Shown: positions 1 through 7,994 of the stretch, in pieces
Layout of the letters: each line of letters begins with the position of its first letter
Position numbering within the stretch: the stretch's first letter is position 1
IMG/VR virus record: IMGVR_UViG_3300005470_000015
Coordinates: 1 to 31,169 of that record
Length of the DNA stretch: 31,169 nucleotides
Strand: one strand, 5' to 3'
From: a virus
Translations under genes and position numbers: made by a program
Notes under the pieces: model-generated
Told to the model about the DNA's origin: nothing
The model's database searches: none
What the model saw: only the letters and a program-made list of their open reading frames with translations

Positions 1-270
1 TCGCGGTGTGGTGGCCGCTGGTTGGGCCGGGGGAGTTTCGTCCGCAGGAGGTTCGTCCGCAGGAGGTTCGTCCGCAGGAGGTTCGTCCGCAGGAGGTTCG
101 TCCGCAGGAGGTTCGTCCGCAGGAGGTTCATCAACATTAATCACTTCAATCAAATCAATTGATTCAAAGCTTTTAATCTGTGATTCCGTAAGGCTTTCAA
201 GCTTTTGACCCTCAAAAACATTACCCAATACAGGACTAACAAAATCACGTTTTGCTTTGTATTTTTTCAT
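1..270 (-). CDS. Small head-region protein with DEPPA repeats, N-terminal part (runs off the window)
   Basis: The gene starts at an ATG at 270-268, preceded by a GGAGAA ribosome-binding site, and is still open at base 1. The first 47 residues (beginning MKKYKAKRDFVSPVLG) form a short domain. Six copies of a five-residue acidic, proline-rich unit (DEPPA) follow, then a degenerate version ending TTPR. It lies directly downstream of the major capsid gene, where HK97-type phages often carry small head or decoration proteins; that role is inferred. The 31034-31169 segment on the same strand ends in the same repeat and is very probably the C-terminal half of this gene. Joining the two window ends directly would break the frame, so 2+3n bases are missing at the junction. 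Confidence 0.75.
   Translation of the reverse strand, partial: MKKYKAKRDFVSPVLGNVFEGQKLESLTESQIKSFESIDLIEVINVDEPPADEPPADEPPADEPPADEPPADEPPADETPPAQPAATTPR
36..125 (-). repeat. 15-bp tandem repeat, six units (encodes DEPPA)
   Basis: The plus-strand unit GTTCGTCCGCAGGAG is repeated six times head to tail, the first copy differing at one base. It is in frame on the minus strand as Asp-Glu-Pro-Pro-Ala. The same unit recurs at the right window edge. It is GC-richer than its surroundings and the copies are near identical, which suggests recent expansion or slippage. Confidence 0.95.
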
Positions 271-299
271 GACATTCTCCAAACACAGGCCTAGTAACT

Positions 300-311
300 A
301 CCAGGCCTGGT
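300..311. promoter_or_regulatory. Palindrome ACCAGGCCTGGT (leader copy 1)
   Basis: A perfect 12-bp palindrome between the major capsid gene and the DEPPA gene, ending 29 bp upstream of the latter's start codon. A partial copy (ACAGGCCTAG) lies at 285-294. It is one of six perfect CCAGGCCTGG cores in the window; the function is unknown. Confidence 0.6.
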
Positions 312-319
312 TAGTTAGA

Positions 320-1417
320 TTAAGCTGTTAGAGCACCACCAACAAATGATGCAGGACGATAAATAGCAAGTGCAGCACGTAAGTCCGCCTTGACTGTCAT
401 CATGCCTTGCTTGAAGTTGTCGCCATCTGAATCAGACAGGCTAATAGCCACGCCACGACGGTTCCAAACTTGAGCACCCATTGCAAAATCACCTAGCAAG
501 AACTTACCAGAAGTAATAGAGTTTGACTTAACCACATTTAAACCCCAAGGATTTACCGCCATATCGCGACGGAAGTGGCCATCTGAACCTTGATCTAAAT
601 CAAGCGCTTCAACGTCTGCTGGATTTAGAACAATACCATTTGCAAAGTATTCAGATTGCTCTAACAACGTCATAGCTTTACGAATGTTCTCCAGCTTGTT
701 AGAGCTTGCCACAGGTGTAAACACAGTATGATTTCCTGTATTTAATAAGCCTGAGATATTTGCACCCGCACCATTACCCGCTAACAGCTGCATTTCTTTA
801 CGCAATAAAGCAGCATACTGCATACGCCCATCAATATAAGATGCAAGCATTGGTGCATCTTCAATTACTTGCTGAGACACAGGCATTGTGTGACCAATTG
901 TTGCAACCTTAGCCGTTTCTAAAGTGAATGTAATTTCTGATTCACCGTAACTTGTTGCACCTTCTGCTTTTTCTGCAGCGGCACTTGTAAAGGTGTTTTC
1001 ACGCGTGTACTCAACTGAGTTGCTTGATGTCTCACCAGAAGCCAGTAAATCTTCTAAACGGAGAATACGTCCATTAGGACCGACAATACCCGCTTGACGA
1101 TCAGGCGCAACCGTTGCATCTGAACCCGTTACCGCAGCTGCTTGAACTTCAAACGTTGCTTTATTTGCTGAACCACTTGCAAAAGCCTGGAACGCTGCAG
1201 AATTTACAAACTCCATACCCATTGACTGTGCTTCATCAATCTTTAGCTTGCCACCTTCTTTTTGCTCCAAATCCAGGATTTGAGCAGCGATAGTACCAAT
1301 CTTATCCTCTAATCCATCGAGTGCTTGTTTGTTGTTTTCATTACCCGCTTGAATTGCGGCTTTTACTTGCTGGTCAATGTTTGCTAATCCAGCTTCAATT
1401 TGTGCTTTTACATCCAT
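320..1417 (-). CDS. Major capsid protein, HK97 fold
   Basis: A 365-residue protein placed directly after the prohead protease, as in HK97-like phages. Residues 1 to about 60 are charged and helical (MDVKAQIEAGLANIDQQV onward), resembling the delta or scaffolding domain that the protease removes during head maturation. The remainder has features of the HK97 fold, such as the segment around NGRILRLEDLLASGETSSNS and the late AIYRPASFVGGAL strand. The ATG is preceded by GGAGAA. The gene is separated from the protease gene by 3 bp, consistent with co-translation. Many copies would form the icosahedral shell. Assignment rests on sequence character plus gene order. Confidence 0.9.
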   Translation of the reverse strand: MDVKAQIEAGLANIDQQVKAAIQAGNENNKQALDGLEDKIGTIAAQILDLEQKEGGKLKIDEAQSMGMEFVNSAAFQAFASGSANKATFEVQAAAVTGSDATVAPDRQAGIVGPNGRILRLEDLLASGETSSNSVEYTRENTFTSAAAEKAEGATSYGESEITFTLETAKVATIGHTMPVSQQVIEDAPMLASYIDGRMQYAALLRKEMQLLAGNGAGANISGLLNTGNHTVFTPVASSNKLENIRKAMTLLEQSEYFANGIVLNPADVEALDLDQGSDGHFRRDMAVNPWGLNVVKSNSITSGKFLLGDFAMGAQVWNRRGVAISLSDSDGDNFKQGMMTVKADLRAALAIYRPASFVGGALTA

Positions 1418-1420
1418 GAG

Positions 1421-2224
1421 TTATTCTCCAATTGTGAATGTGTTTAATAAGTTGATTGCCGCTTTTGCTGACTCATCATCGACCGCATCTCGCTGAATGA
1501 TTTGCTTAGCAGAAGCCACCAGGACTTTGGCCGCTTCTCTTGAAAACCCACCTGCATCACGCAGAGTGCTTTCTAATTCTTTTAGTGATTTAATTTCACC
1601 AATTTGGTTTTTGGCTGTTTTCTCGGTTAGCGCTTGAGGCACTTGGCCAAAGTGTTTTACAAAGTCTTTTGATAGTGCTGCCACTTTCATTGATTCTGAC
1701 ATTGATGTTGCAAACCCTTGCGCTAATGCTGCTTTAGCATCTAGCCAAGTTTCTGCCGCCATCATGGATTCAATTTCACTTGAATCAATACCAGTTTCAC
1801 GCACATACATATCTACTAGCATTTGCTGAAACTGATCTAAAGTGTCTGCCGCTTTTCGCATCTCTTCTGAATCACCCATGACACCAGACCAGGGATTGTG
1901 AATCATTAAAAAGGTGTCTTCTGGCATAACGCGCTCATCACCCGCCAAAAAGATGACCGATGCCGCACTCGCCGCAATACCTTCAACACGAGTGACCACT
2001 TTGGCGCTGTGATTTTTTAAAGCATTAAACATGGCCACACCATCAAACAGACTGCCACCAGGTGAATGAATACTGACCTCAATTTCTGACACATTGGTTT
2101 GCGCGTTGATCTCTGCTATAAAGTCGGAGGCTGAAACGCCCCACATACCAATCTCGTCATGGATAGCAATCTGCATTTTGTTTTCTGCCAGTGCTTTGAC
2201 TTGGTACCATTTACGATTATTCAT
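1421..2224 (-). CDS. ClpP/S49-type prohead protease
   Basis: A serine protease of the ClpP family, the type many HK97-like phages use to mature the prohead. Seen directly: SIHSPGGSLFDGVAMFNAL (oxyanion-type glycine-rich segment), GIAASAAS carrying the probable catalytic serine near residue 86, and MIHNPWS carrying the probable catalytic histidine near 109. I chose the ATG at 2224 because AGGGG lies six bases upstream; an ATG at 2230 would leave no spacing. The start overlaps the end of the portal gene. The C-terminal 80 residues are helical and may bind the capsid scaffold domain, which is inference. Confidence 0.9.
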   Translation of the reverse strand: MNNRKWYQVKALAENKMQIAIHDEIGMWGVSASDFIAEINAQTNVSEIEVSIHSPGGSLFDGVAMFNALKNHSAKVVTRVEGIAASAASVIFLAGDERVMPEDTFLMIHNPWSGVMGDSEEMRKAADTLDQFQQMLVDMYVRETGIDSSEIESMMAAETWLDAKAALAQGFATSMSESMKVAALSKDFVKHFGQVPQALTEKTAKNQIGEIKSLKELESTLRDAGGFSREAAKVLVASAKQIIQRDAVDDESAKAAINLLNTFTIGE

Positions 2225-3413
2225 TTGCATCCCCTAGCTTTGAAAGTGTTGTCATATTGAGCGGGCTAATTAATTGATCACCACCCACAACAGGCGGTAG
2301 GTTTTCGCGCTTACGCGCTTCGTTAATGGTCATAGTTGGTGAGCCAACCATTTTGCTGTAATACTCTGAACGGCCTGCGGTATCACCACGCAACAAGCCT
2401 TCAAAATTAAACTCTATTTTGTATTTGCGACGGTCTGCCACATTAAACAGTGTGTGTTGCAGCTCTTGTTCCCACCGGGTTAGATATGGACGCAAATTTA
2501 GCTGGTAAAAACCCAACATCATTTGTTCTATACCACTACCCCATGAGGTGGTTTTGGTTGTGTCATTAATGAGAAAACCTGGCACACCAAAGAAGCGGGC
2601 AATGTCCTCTGTTTGAAAGCGGCGGGTTTCTAGCATTTGCATATCTTGCGGATTGATTTGAACTTGCTCGTACTTCATGCCGCCCTCAAGAATCATGAGA
2701 CGGTGGGCGTTTTCATTGCCGCTATTGAGCGAACTAAAATGCTTACGCACCAGACCACGCTGTTCATCTGTCAACACCTTGTCTAGCGTTAATACGCCAC
2801 CAGGCTTACCACCGTTTTGATAGAACTTTGAGCCGTACTCTTCTGCACCCATTGCTAAACCAATTGAGGTTCTGGCATAGGCCAATGGACTTAAACCAAT
2901 TAAGCCATTACCAAACAGCTTTATGTGCAGCATATTTTCTTTGGCAATGACCGCCACATCACGGTCTTGCTCATAGGCATAGATTTGTGAACCATCATCA
3001 AGCAAAGTGGTTTTAACCTGTCTTGCTGGCAACGGATTTAAACCCACCACATCACCCCTGGCATTGCGCTGCAGTTCTGCATACGCATTACCATGCAATA
3101 TTAGGTTTAGCATCATGGTTTCACGAAAAACAACGCTGGTCATATAGCGATTTGGTTTATCATGCAACAAATTATAAATAGGCAAATCTTTTACAACCTT
3201 GCGGCCATCAGGCGTATCAACAAATACATTAAGCGGCAAGCTTGCTACCGTTTCAGAAAGTAAACGAACACATGCCCACACCGCACTGACTTGCAACGCG
3301 GACTCTTCTGTAACAGCCTTTGGTGAACTTACCCCATGTGCTGTTGGGTCTGAGCTTTGCTCACCTGTTGCTTTTTCTGTTGCCTTGCGACCCCAAAACT
3401 TTAGATTCCACAT
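2217..3413 (-). CDS. Portal protein, HK97 gp3 family
   Basis: A 398-residue portal, the dodecameric ring at the head vertex through which DNA is packaged and ejected. Recognisable segments are SALQVSAVWACVRLLSETVASLPL near the N terminus, a KPNRYMTSVVFRETMMLNLILHGNAY-type core, and FFGVPGFLIND with TTSWGSGIEQ near residues 275-295, all typical of this family. It lies between the large terminase and the protease in the canonical order. The gene begins 5 bp after the terminase stop, with a weak ribosome-binding site, suggesting translational coupling. Confidence 0.93.
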   Translation of the reverse strand: MWNLKFWGRKATEKATGEQSSDPTAHGVSSPKAVTEESALQVSAVWACVRLLSETVASLPLNVFVDTPDGRKVVKDLPIYNLLHDKPNRYMTSVVFRETMMLNLILHGNAYAELQRNARGDVVGLNPLPARQVKTTLLDDGSQIYAYEQDRDVAVIAKENMLHIKLFGNGLIGLSPLAYARTSIGLAMGAEEYGSKFYQNGGKPGGVLTLDKVLTDEQRGLVRKHFSSLNSGNENAHRLMILEGGMKYEQVQINPQDMQMLETRRFQTEDIARFFGVPGFLINDTTKTTSWGSGIEQMMLGFYQLNLRPYLTRWEQELQHTLFNVADRRKYKIEFNFEGLLRGDTAGRSEYYSKMVGSPTMTINEARKRENLPPVVGGDQLISPLNMTTLSKLGDANE

Positions 3414-3418
3414 TTGCT

Positions 3419-5110
3419 TTACTCGATTACGATAGGATTATTTAAAAAGTCGTCTAATGATTCTTCTGGCTCAACATTAACCAAAGCACCAAATGCCATG
3501 ATTAACGCCATTGCCGGATCTATCTTTTCTTCGGCTTTTGATTTGTCTGCCTTGATGTTTTCGGCTGGGTCTTTTGTGGCAACGACGTTGCCCATTGCCC
3601 AACTTAAAACGGGGTTGCCGTTGTGCTCTAACTGACCACTTATATAGTTACGCTCCAACTCTTTCATGGCTGGGCTAATGGATTTATAACCCTGCCCCAT
3701 TGAGAGCATATTGATACCGTCATCTAACAGGTCGTTAATGAGTTGGCTTGAGTTCCATCGGTCAAACGCAATGGCTTGAATATTTACCAGGCCTGCTACT
3801 TCGTTTATTGTTTTGCGAATAAAGCTGTAATCTGCCACATTGCCTGGCGTGGTTTCTAAAAATCCACGACTGGCCCAGTGATCGTATGGAACACGCGCTT
3901 GATGCACTCGTTTCATAACGGCATCTTCTGGTAGCCAGTTAATTGAGAACACTCGACGTTTACCATTTGGCAATTCACCCACTAGACCAAGGCTAGTAAT
4001 ATCACCCACGGACGCTAAATCTAACCCACCGTAAACCGTTGTGCATTCGGCCATCTCTTGTAATGAGTAGGCTTGTTCGCACTGGTTCCAGGATTCAATA
4101 TCCACCCAAGACTCGGACACGTTAACGCGCACGTTTAAGTGCTTGGTTAAGAAGTTTGAGCGTTGGCTTGGTATCTCTTTGGCGTGTTTCGCCATGTTGC
4201 GTAAGTAATCAAGTGAGACACTTACCCCAAGATTAGGGTTAGCTTTTCGCCAATTGGCTTCGTCAAAGTAGTCGTCGCCATCGTCAATGGAAAAGATTAC
4301 GGCAAAAAAACTATCATCTTCTACCTGGCCATTGAGCACCGATTCGGCATACGCGTGCAACTGGTCATCTATACCACCGCGAATAAAACCGCTGGTTGTG
4401 ATGTAGGCTAACAACCACTGAGAACGCGCACCAAAAGCGGACTTAATAACATTAACAAGCTCGGCTGTTTTGTGGGCGTGAACTTCATCGACCAAACCCA
4501 TATGCGGGTTCAGTCCGTCTAAGCTATTTGCATCTGCTGAAAGCGGTACGAACTTGCCGGAATTATCATGGTTTAGCATTTCGCCACGGCGAATATCTAA
4601 GCGCTTTTTAAGCTCTCTACTTTGACGCGCCATGTTTTTTGCTTCGTCAAATATCTGTTTTGCCTGATCTCTACGAGTAGCCACAGCGTAAATCTCTGGA
4701 CCGCCCTCACCATCCTTGGTAAGTCCGTAGTTTCCCATGCCAGAAATAATGGTTGTTTTACCGTTCTTACGCGCTACTTTGTTGTAGGCTTCGTTAAATC
4801 TGCGGGTACCGTCGGCCTTTTTCCAACCAAATAGCATGGCAAATAAAAAACACTGCCAACCTTCAAGCACAATTTGCTTACCCGCTAAACTGCCTTTTGA
4901 GTGCTTTAAGAAGCTAAAGAATTGAAAGAAGTGCGCTACCGCAACCTCATCAAACACCAGGCTACGGTCGCCGCCTTTCATTAAATCGTTTAGGTGACGC
5001 TCTACCGCCAACCTTTCATATCTGCCCGTTATAACTTCGACATTGATAACCTCATCAATGTACTGATCCATTGCCTTTAAGCAGTGGAGTGCGTATTGTT
5101 TTGGCTGCAT
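3419..5110 (-). CDS. Terminase large subunit
   Basis: A 563-residue packaging motor with ATPase and nuclease domains. The Walker A-like segment is ARKNGKT at residues 113-119 and the Walker B region is GLVDEVHAH. In the nuclease half, acidic residues are visible in YGGLDLAS, IAFDRWNSSQ and a late KIDPAMALIMAFGA segment. Together with the P27-type small subunit this is the HK97/phiC31-like terminase group. The ATG at 5110 overlaps the last base of the small-subunit stop codon, so the two are translationally coupled. It cuts concatemers and pumps DNA into the prohead through the portal encoded next. Confidence 0.95.
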   Translation of the reverse strand: MQPKQYALHCLKAMDQYIDEVINVEVITGRYERLAVERHLNDLMKGGDRSLVFDEVAVAHFFQFFSFLKHSKGSLAGKQIVLEGWQCFLFAMLFGWKKADGTRRFNEAYNKVARKNGKTTIISGMGNYGLTKDGEGGPEIYAVATRRDQAKQIFDEAKNMARQSRELKKRLDIRRGEMLNHDNSGKFVPLSADANSLDGLNPHMGLVDEVHAHKTAELVNVIKSAFGARSQWLLAYITTSGFIRGGIDDQLHAYAESVLNGQVEDDSFFAVIFSIDDGDDYFDEANWRKANPNLGVSVSLDYLRNMAKHAKEIPSQRSNFLTKHLNVRVNVSESWVDIESWNQCEQAYSLQEMAECTTVYGGLDLASVGDITSLGLVGELPNGKRRVFSINWLPEDAVMKRVHQARVPYDHWASRGFLETTPGNVADYSFIRKTINEVAGLVNIQAIAFDRWNSSQLINDLLDDGINMLSMGQGYKSISPAMKELERNYISGQLEHNGNPVLSWAMGNVVATKDPAENIKADKSKAEEKIDPAMALIMAFGALVNVEPEESLDDFLNNPIVIE

Positions 5111-5556
5111 TAGAAGTCAAAAGAGTCTTGATTCTCTGGCACACCCACTTTTAACTGCAAACGTGCAGGCGGCGTTAAACCTAGTTGCCGTGCAATCTTT
5201 AAGCACTGACCAGTAAGGTCTCGCCAAATAACGTACGCTGGCGACATTTGAATGTAGCCATTTGGCGTGGCCTGGGTCATGCCTTCAATATCCAGTTCTT
5301 TGTCTGCCTGCAACCAACGGGCGTAAGTTTGGCAGTACATCGCTAGAATATCGGCATCAAGTTCATTAATAATTCTGTGTTTGTTGCCCAAGCTTTCTAC
5401 AAGCTCAACCCAATGTTTTTTGGATTCGCCTTTTAAAAAGCGCGGCATTTTTGGCGGAGTAAAAACCGACTGGCTCTCTGACTCCACCTTTTCAGGTGTG
5501 TTTTCTTCAGGGCTAGTTCGGTCAATACGTACCACCTTTGCGGGTGTACTCGACAT
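5110..5556 (-). CDS. Terminase small subunit, P27 family
   Basis: A 148-residue DNA-recognition subunit. The N-terminal 40 residues are low-complexity and charged. The conserved P27-like core runs from PPKMPRFLKGESKKHW through ELDADILAMYCQTYARWLQA to IARQLGLTPPARLQL. The ATG at 5556 has GGAGA upstream. It sits just upstream of the large subunit, with an HNH nuclease gene and a GC-rich cos-like stretch upstream, the arrangement of HNH-associated cos phages. Confidence 0.9.
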   Translation of the reverse strand: MSSTPAKVVRIDRTSPEENTPEKVESESQSVFTPPKMPRFLKGESKKHWVELVESLGNKHRIINELDADILAMYCQTYARWLQADKELDIEGMTQATPNGYIQMSPAYVIWRDLTGQCLKIARQLGLTPPARLQLKVGVPENQDSFDF

Positions 5557-5571
5557 TGCCGAATCTCCTAT

Positions 5572-6042
5572 TTATACAACATGCTTCCATGTCTTATTAT
5601 TTATTACATAATTTATAGTTCTATGATCAACCCCAAAAACCTTCCCCATGTCGCTTTGTGTCAATCCTACAAACTCTTTACTTCTTATTCTAATTACATC
5701 AGCTTCTGTCAATTTTGAGTTTGGGCGGTACCTGCCTAAAACTGTTTCAGAGTGCATGTTATTCTCTTCTCTGGAGCACCACTCTAGATTCTCTAACCTA
5801 TTGTCAGTCTTATCGCCGTTCTTATGGTTTACCGTTTCATCAATACCATCAGGAGCAAATACCCGCATAACCAACCGGTGAACCTTATAAGTCTTTCTAC
5901 TTGGTGAACAAATTACACGAACATATTTATTTTTATCGAAACTTCCCTTTAGGATATTCCCACCAAGAGTCCTCTTAATACGACCCATGTTAGAAACCTC
6001 ATATAGAGGCTCGAAACTAATCCTTTTCCAAATTTCTTGCAT
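5572..6042 (-). CDS. NUMOD4/HNH homing-type endonuclease
   Basis: A free-standing homing-type endonuclease. It opens with a NUMOD4-like module (MQEIWKRISFEPLYEVSNMG), followed by an HNH core (HRLVMRVFAPDGIDETVNHKNGD then NRLENLEWCSREEN), and a C-terminal DNA-binding part (SKLTEADVIRIRSKEF). The ATG at 6042, with GGTGGG upstream, fits the domain start better than an ATG at 6057. The gene overlaps the 3' end of the phage HNH gene by about 26 bp. By eye its base composition is more AT-rich than the terminase genes around it. It separates the two packaging-linked genes, as expected of a mobile insertion. Confidence 0.85.
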   Translation of the reverse strand: MQEIWKRISFEPLYEVSNMGRIKRTLGGNILKGSFDKNKYVRVICSPSRKTYKVHRLVMRVFAPDGIDETVNHKNGDKTDNRLENLEWCSREENNMHSETVLGRYRPNSKLTEADVIRIRSKEFVGLTQSDMGKVFGVDHRTINYVINNKTWKHVV

Positions 6043-6349
6043 TACCAAACCCACCATCGAATTTAACGGTCTTTATTGAGTGGCAACTTTTACAAAGCGG
6101 CTGCCAATTGGACACATCCCAAAAAAGAGACATGTCGCCTTTGTGCGGGATGATGTGATCTAAGTCTGTTGCTGGAGTAATGCGATTTTCTTTTTCGCAA
6201 TGAACGCAAAGCGGGTGCTGCTGTAAAAAAAGTTCTCTGGCTTTTCGCCACTTTGAATTGTAGCCACGGGCGTAAGCTGTTTTTCTTTCTGGCTCAACTC
6301 GATTAGCCTGAACCGTTTTAGCTTTTAGCCCTTTAGGACGTACTGGCAT
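6017..6349 (-). CDS. Phage HNH endonuclease (packaging-associated)
   Basis: A 110-residue HNH nuclease of the kind encoded next to terminase in many cos phages, where it works with terminase in cutting at cos. Seen: CVHCEKE zinc-knuckle half, ATDLDHIIPHKGD with the DH catalytic pair, WQPLCKSCHSIKT with the second cysteine pair and HNH histidine, and the typical FDGGFGN tail. The start is preceded by a run of eight G residues that can act as the ribosome-binding site. The 3' end is overlapped by the NUMOD4/HNH gene, so the final residues (ARNLEKD) may be altered from an ancestral end. Confidence 0.88.
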   Translation of the reverse strand: MPVRPKGLKAKTVQANRVEPERKTAYARGYNSKWRKARELFLQQHPLCVHCEKENRITPATDLDHIIPHKGDMSLFWDVSNWQPLCKSCHSIKTVKFDGGFGNARNLEKD

Positions 6350-6384
6350 TTAATACCCCCCCCTAAAAATTTTGCTGGCATAAA

Positions 6385-6450
6385 AATCAAGTTAAGGAGG
6401 CGGTAACTAAGGAGAGAGGCGTAGACTTTCGACCCGCCCCTCCCCATGCT
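6385..6450. other. Candidate cos region (GC-rich, between lysis genes and HNH)
   Basis: Within the 174-bp gap between the holin stop and the HNH start lies a stretch with AAGGAGGCGG, AAGGAGAGAGGCG and the opposing CGACCCGCCCCTCCCC, far more GC-rich than its flanks. HNH-associated cos phages keep cos just upstream of HNH and terminase, so the position fits. The nick sites cannot be read directly. Confidence 0.35.
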
Positions 6451-6523
6451 AACACCTCAAGAAATTCACGCAGTTTTTAACCCAGACTGCACCTGGGAGA
6501 CTTATCACCTCCTTCAAGGTGAG

Positions 6524-6886
6524 TTAATCATTCTTTTCAGCTTTATCTGGCAACTTAATGCCGTACTTCTTTTCCCACCAATTAAGTGAAACCTGCTCAA
6601 TAAAGTAAATTGAACGGCCTCCCATATGTCCTGCTACACCTGCCGCTGCAGCTGCAATTGCAAAACTATACCCAAGCTCAATGCAAGCTAGCGCTGCCAT
6701 AAACCCAGCAAAACCAGAAACAACCCACTCACCAACCAGCTCAACTATGCTGAATTGCTTATTATTTTGCTTTAACTTTCTGATGTAGTTTGCTGTTCCG
6801 CCCCATAACGCCAAGCACATAAATGCAATCCATGCCCACAAAGTGTGAAACCATCCCAAAGACTGACCACCGCTACCATCTGGCAT
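6524..6886 (-). CDS. Holin-like membrane protein
   Basis: A 120-residue membrane protein with hydrophobic segments at about residues 15-32 (WAWIAFMCLALWGG), 55-67 and 72-85 (an alanine-rich helix), and a charged C-terminal tail (EKKYGIKLPDKAEKND). Phage holins of the LydA-like group look like this. It is the last gene of the lysis cassette, after endolysin and spanins. The ATG at 6886 overlaps the preceding stop as TGATG; a GTG one codon upstream is less likely. Confidence 0.7.
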   Translation of the reverse strand: MPDGSGGQSLGWFHTLWAWIAFMCLALWGGTANYIRKLKQNNKQFSIVELVGEWVVSGFAGFMAALACIELGYSFAIAAAAAGVAGHMGGRSIYFIEQVSLNWWEKKYGIKLPDKAEKND

Positions 6887-7149
6887 CACTCTGTTTCCTT
6901 GTTTACTGCAGAGCGAATAAGCTCTAATCTTGAATTACACAAACCTAACGCATCGTCATAAGCTTGCACATGAAATAAAATATCTTGATTTAACGTGCCA
7001 AAATACTCAGGCGCATCAACACCAGGCGGCACCTCAATACTACAAACATTCTCAACCGCTACTTGCTTAACGGGCGTTGGACAACCCGCGCAACCACTCA
7101 GTAACATAATTGGGATGATGAACAGAGCTCCAATCTTTAAGATTTTCAT
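6886..7149 (-). CDS. Outer-membrane spanin-like lipoprotein (Rz1-like)
   Basis: An 87-residue lipoprotein: positively charged start, hydrophobic signal MKILKIGALFIIPIMLLSGC with lipobox LSGC, then CPTPVKQV. The gene overlaps the end of the upstream inner-membrane spanin candidate by 83 bp in another frame, the arrangement known for Rz/Rz1 pairs. The lipidated product would sit in the outer membrane and join the inner spanin to disrupt it at the end of lysis. It is longer than lambda Rz1 (60 aa), so the function is inferred from the lipobox and the overlap. Confidence 0.7.
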   Translation of the reverse strand: MKILKIGALFIIPIMLLSGCAGCPTPVKQVAVENVCSIEVPPGVDAPEYFGTLNQDILFHVQAYDDALGLCNSRLELIRSAVNKETE

Positions 7150-7447
7150 TAGCCTGTTTCTCCTCTTTAAATAACTTCACCCTGGCAAACGACCTTCTCT
7201 CACGCTCAAGCTTAAGATTCCACATCACACCAAGACCTTTTGAATACCTGGCATGCAAATCAATTTCATTCTGCTTGGCTTTAAGGTTTGCTCTATCAAT
7301 CTCTTCATCCTGCAACTGCAAAGCCGTGTTATAAGACTTATGCAATTCAGCAATCTGCACATCATCAATATTGCCCTTAACAAACCAACCACCAGCAAAG
7401 CTAGACACAACAAAAGAAGCCATCAAAATCAAACTTAAATAACTCAT
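7067..7447 (-). CDS. Inner-membrane spanin-like protein (Rz-like)
   Basis: A 126-residue protein with one N-terminal membrane segment (LSLILMASFVVSSFAGGWFV) followed by a long charged, helical, probably coiled-coil region (ELHKSYNTALQLQDEEIDRA and onward). This is the topology of an i-spanin reaching from the inner membrane into the periplasm. Its start overlaps the endolysin stop (ATGA), and its 3' end overlaps the lipoprotein gene by 83 bp. Confidence 0.7.
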   Translation of the reverse strand: MSYLSLILMASFVVSSFAGGWFVKGNIDDVQIAELHKSYNTALQLQDEEIDRANLKAKQNEIDLHARYSKGLGVMWNLKLERERRSFARVKLFKEEKQANENLKDWSSVHHPNYVTEWLRGLSNAR

Positions 7448-7839
7448 TCGTAATACTCTTCATTCAGCTGAAAATGCGGACTGTCCAAGAAGTCACGCCA
7501 CAAACCGCCCGCTTTAATTTGCACATCCAACTCAATGGCTGCTGTCATCATGGCCTGAATGGCTAATCTAAAATACTTATGCTCCCAAGTAGGCTTGTTG
7601 CCAACCAAAACATACAGATCAACCGCATGAGAATAACCATCCGATTGAGGCAAATGTTTAGAATTTAGCGTTGTGCTCTTCTTATCCGCAACCAACTGTT
7701 TTTGACGCTGGATATTTCTAACGCCTTCGCTCACACCAAAATCAACACGACTAATTTCAATGGCACGTTTAACCACAGCAACCAAATCAGGATGCACGCC
7801 GTCCAACTTATCCAAACTATTTTTAGAGAGCTTAAACAT
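7444..7839 (-). CDS. Endolysin, M15 peptidase (VanY / L-Ala-D-Glu peptidase type)
   Basis: A 131-residue peptidoglycan peptidase. The M15 zinc ligands are visible: KHLPQSDGYSHAVDL gives H71 and D74, and DSPHFQL gives H122. There is no signal peptide, so it would need the holin to reach the wall. The ATG at 7839 has GGTGA seven bases upstream and is preferred to a GTG one codon earlier. It is the first lysis gene, 18 bp downstream of a strong intrinsic terminator, so its expression should require read-through by an antitermination system. Confidence 0.9.
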   Translation of the reverse strand: MFKLSKNSLDKLDGVHPDLVAVVKRAIEISRVDFGVSEGVRNIQRQKQLVADKKSTTLNSKHLPQSDGYSHAVDLYVLVGNKPTWEHKYFRLAIQAMMTAAIELDVQIKAGGLWRDFLDSPHFQLNEEYYE

Positions 7840-7856
7840 CACAAATCACCAGGCAT

Positions 7857-7899
7857 AAAAAAACCCGCCGACCGGGACACTCCCAATCCAAAACGGGTT
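7857..7899 (-). terminator. Intrinsic terminator upstream of endolysin
   Basis: Read on the minus strand: AACCCG, an inner GGGA-GTG-TCCC hairpin, then CGGGTT followed by seven T. It lies directly ahead of the lysis genes, so it cannot be the end of their transcript. Confidence 0.7.
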
Positions 7900-7920
7900 A
7901 TAAACATAAAAAATAGGCAC

Positions 7921-7956
7921 AAAAAAAGCCCGATTCCGTTTCCAAAATCGAGCCTT
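7921..7956 (-). terminator. Intrinsic terminator just after the late promoter
   Basis: Minus strand: GGCTCGATT pairs with AATCGGGCT (with GU pairs) around a 10-base loop, followed by a T7 tract at 7921-7927. It lies about 40 bp downstream of a sigma70-like promoter, recalling the lambda pR'-tR' pair. Confidence 0.75.
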
Positions 7957-7994
7957 ACAATTCTTTTACTTGATGTTCACCAAGCTTGGAAAAA

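Noticed and set aside
36-125. CRISPR array
   Set aside because: Direct tandem 15-bp units with no spacers, in frame within a gene.
8-208. Plus-strand frame with Ser-Ser-Ala-Gly-Gly repeats
   Set aside because: It is the antisense of the DEPPA repeat; the minus-strand frame has a start, ribosome-binding site and matching C-terminal part.
6448-6591. 47-codon plus-strand frame starting ATGCTAACACCTC
   Set aside because: Protein-like at first sight, but it has no ribosome-binding site, lies in the cos-like gap and runs antisense into the holin gene.
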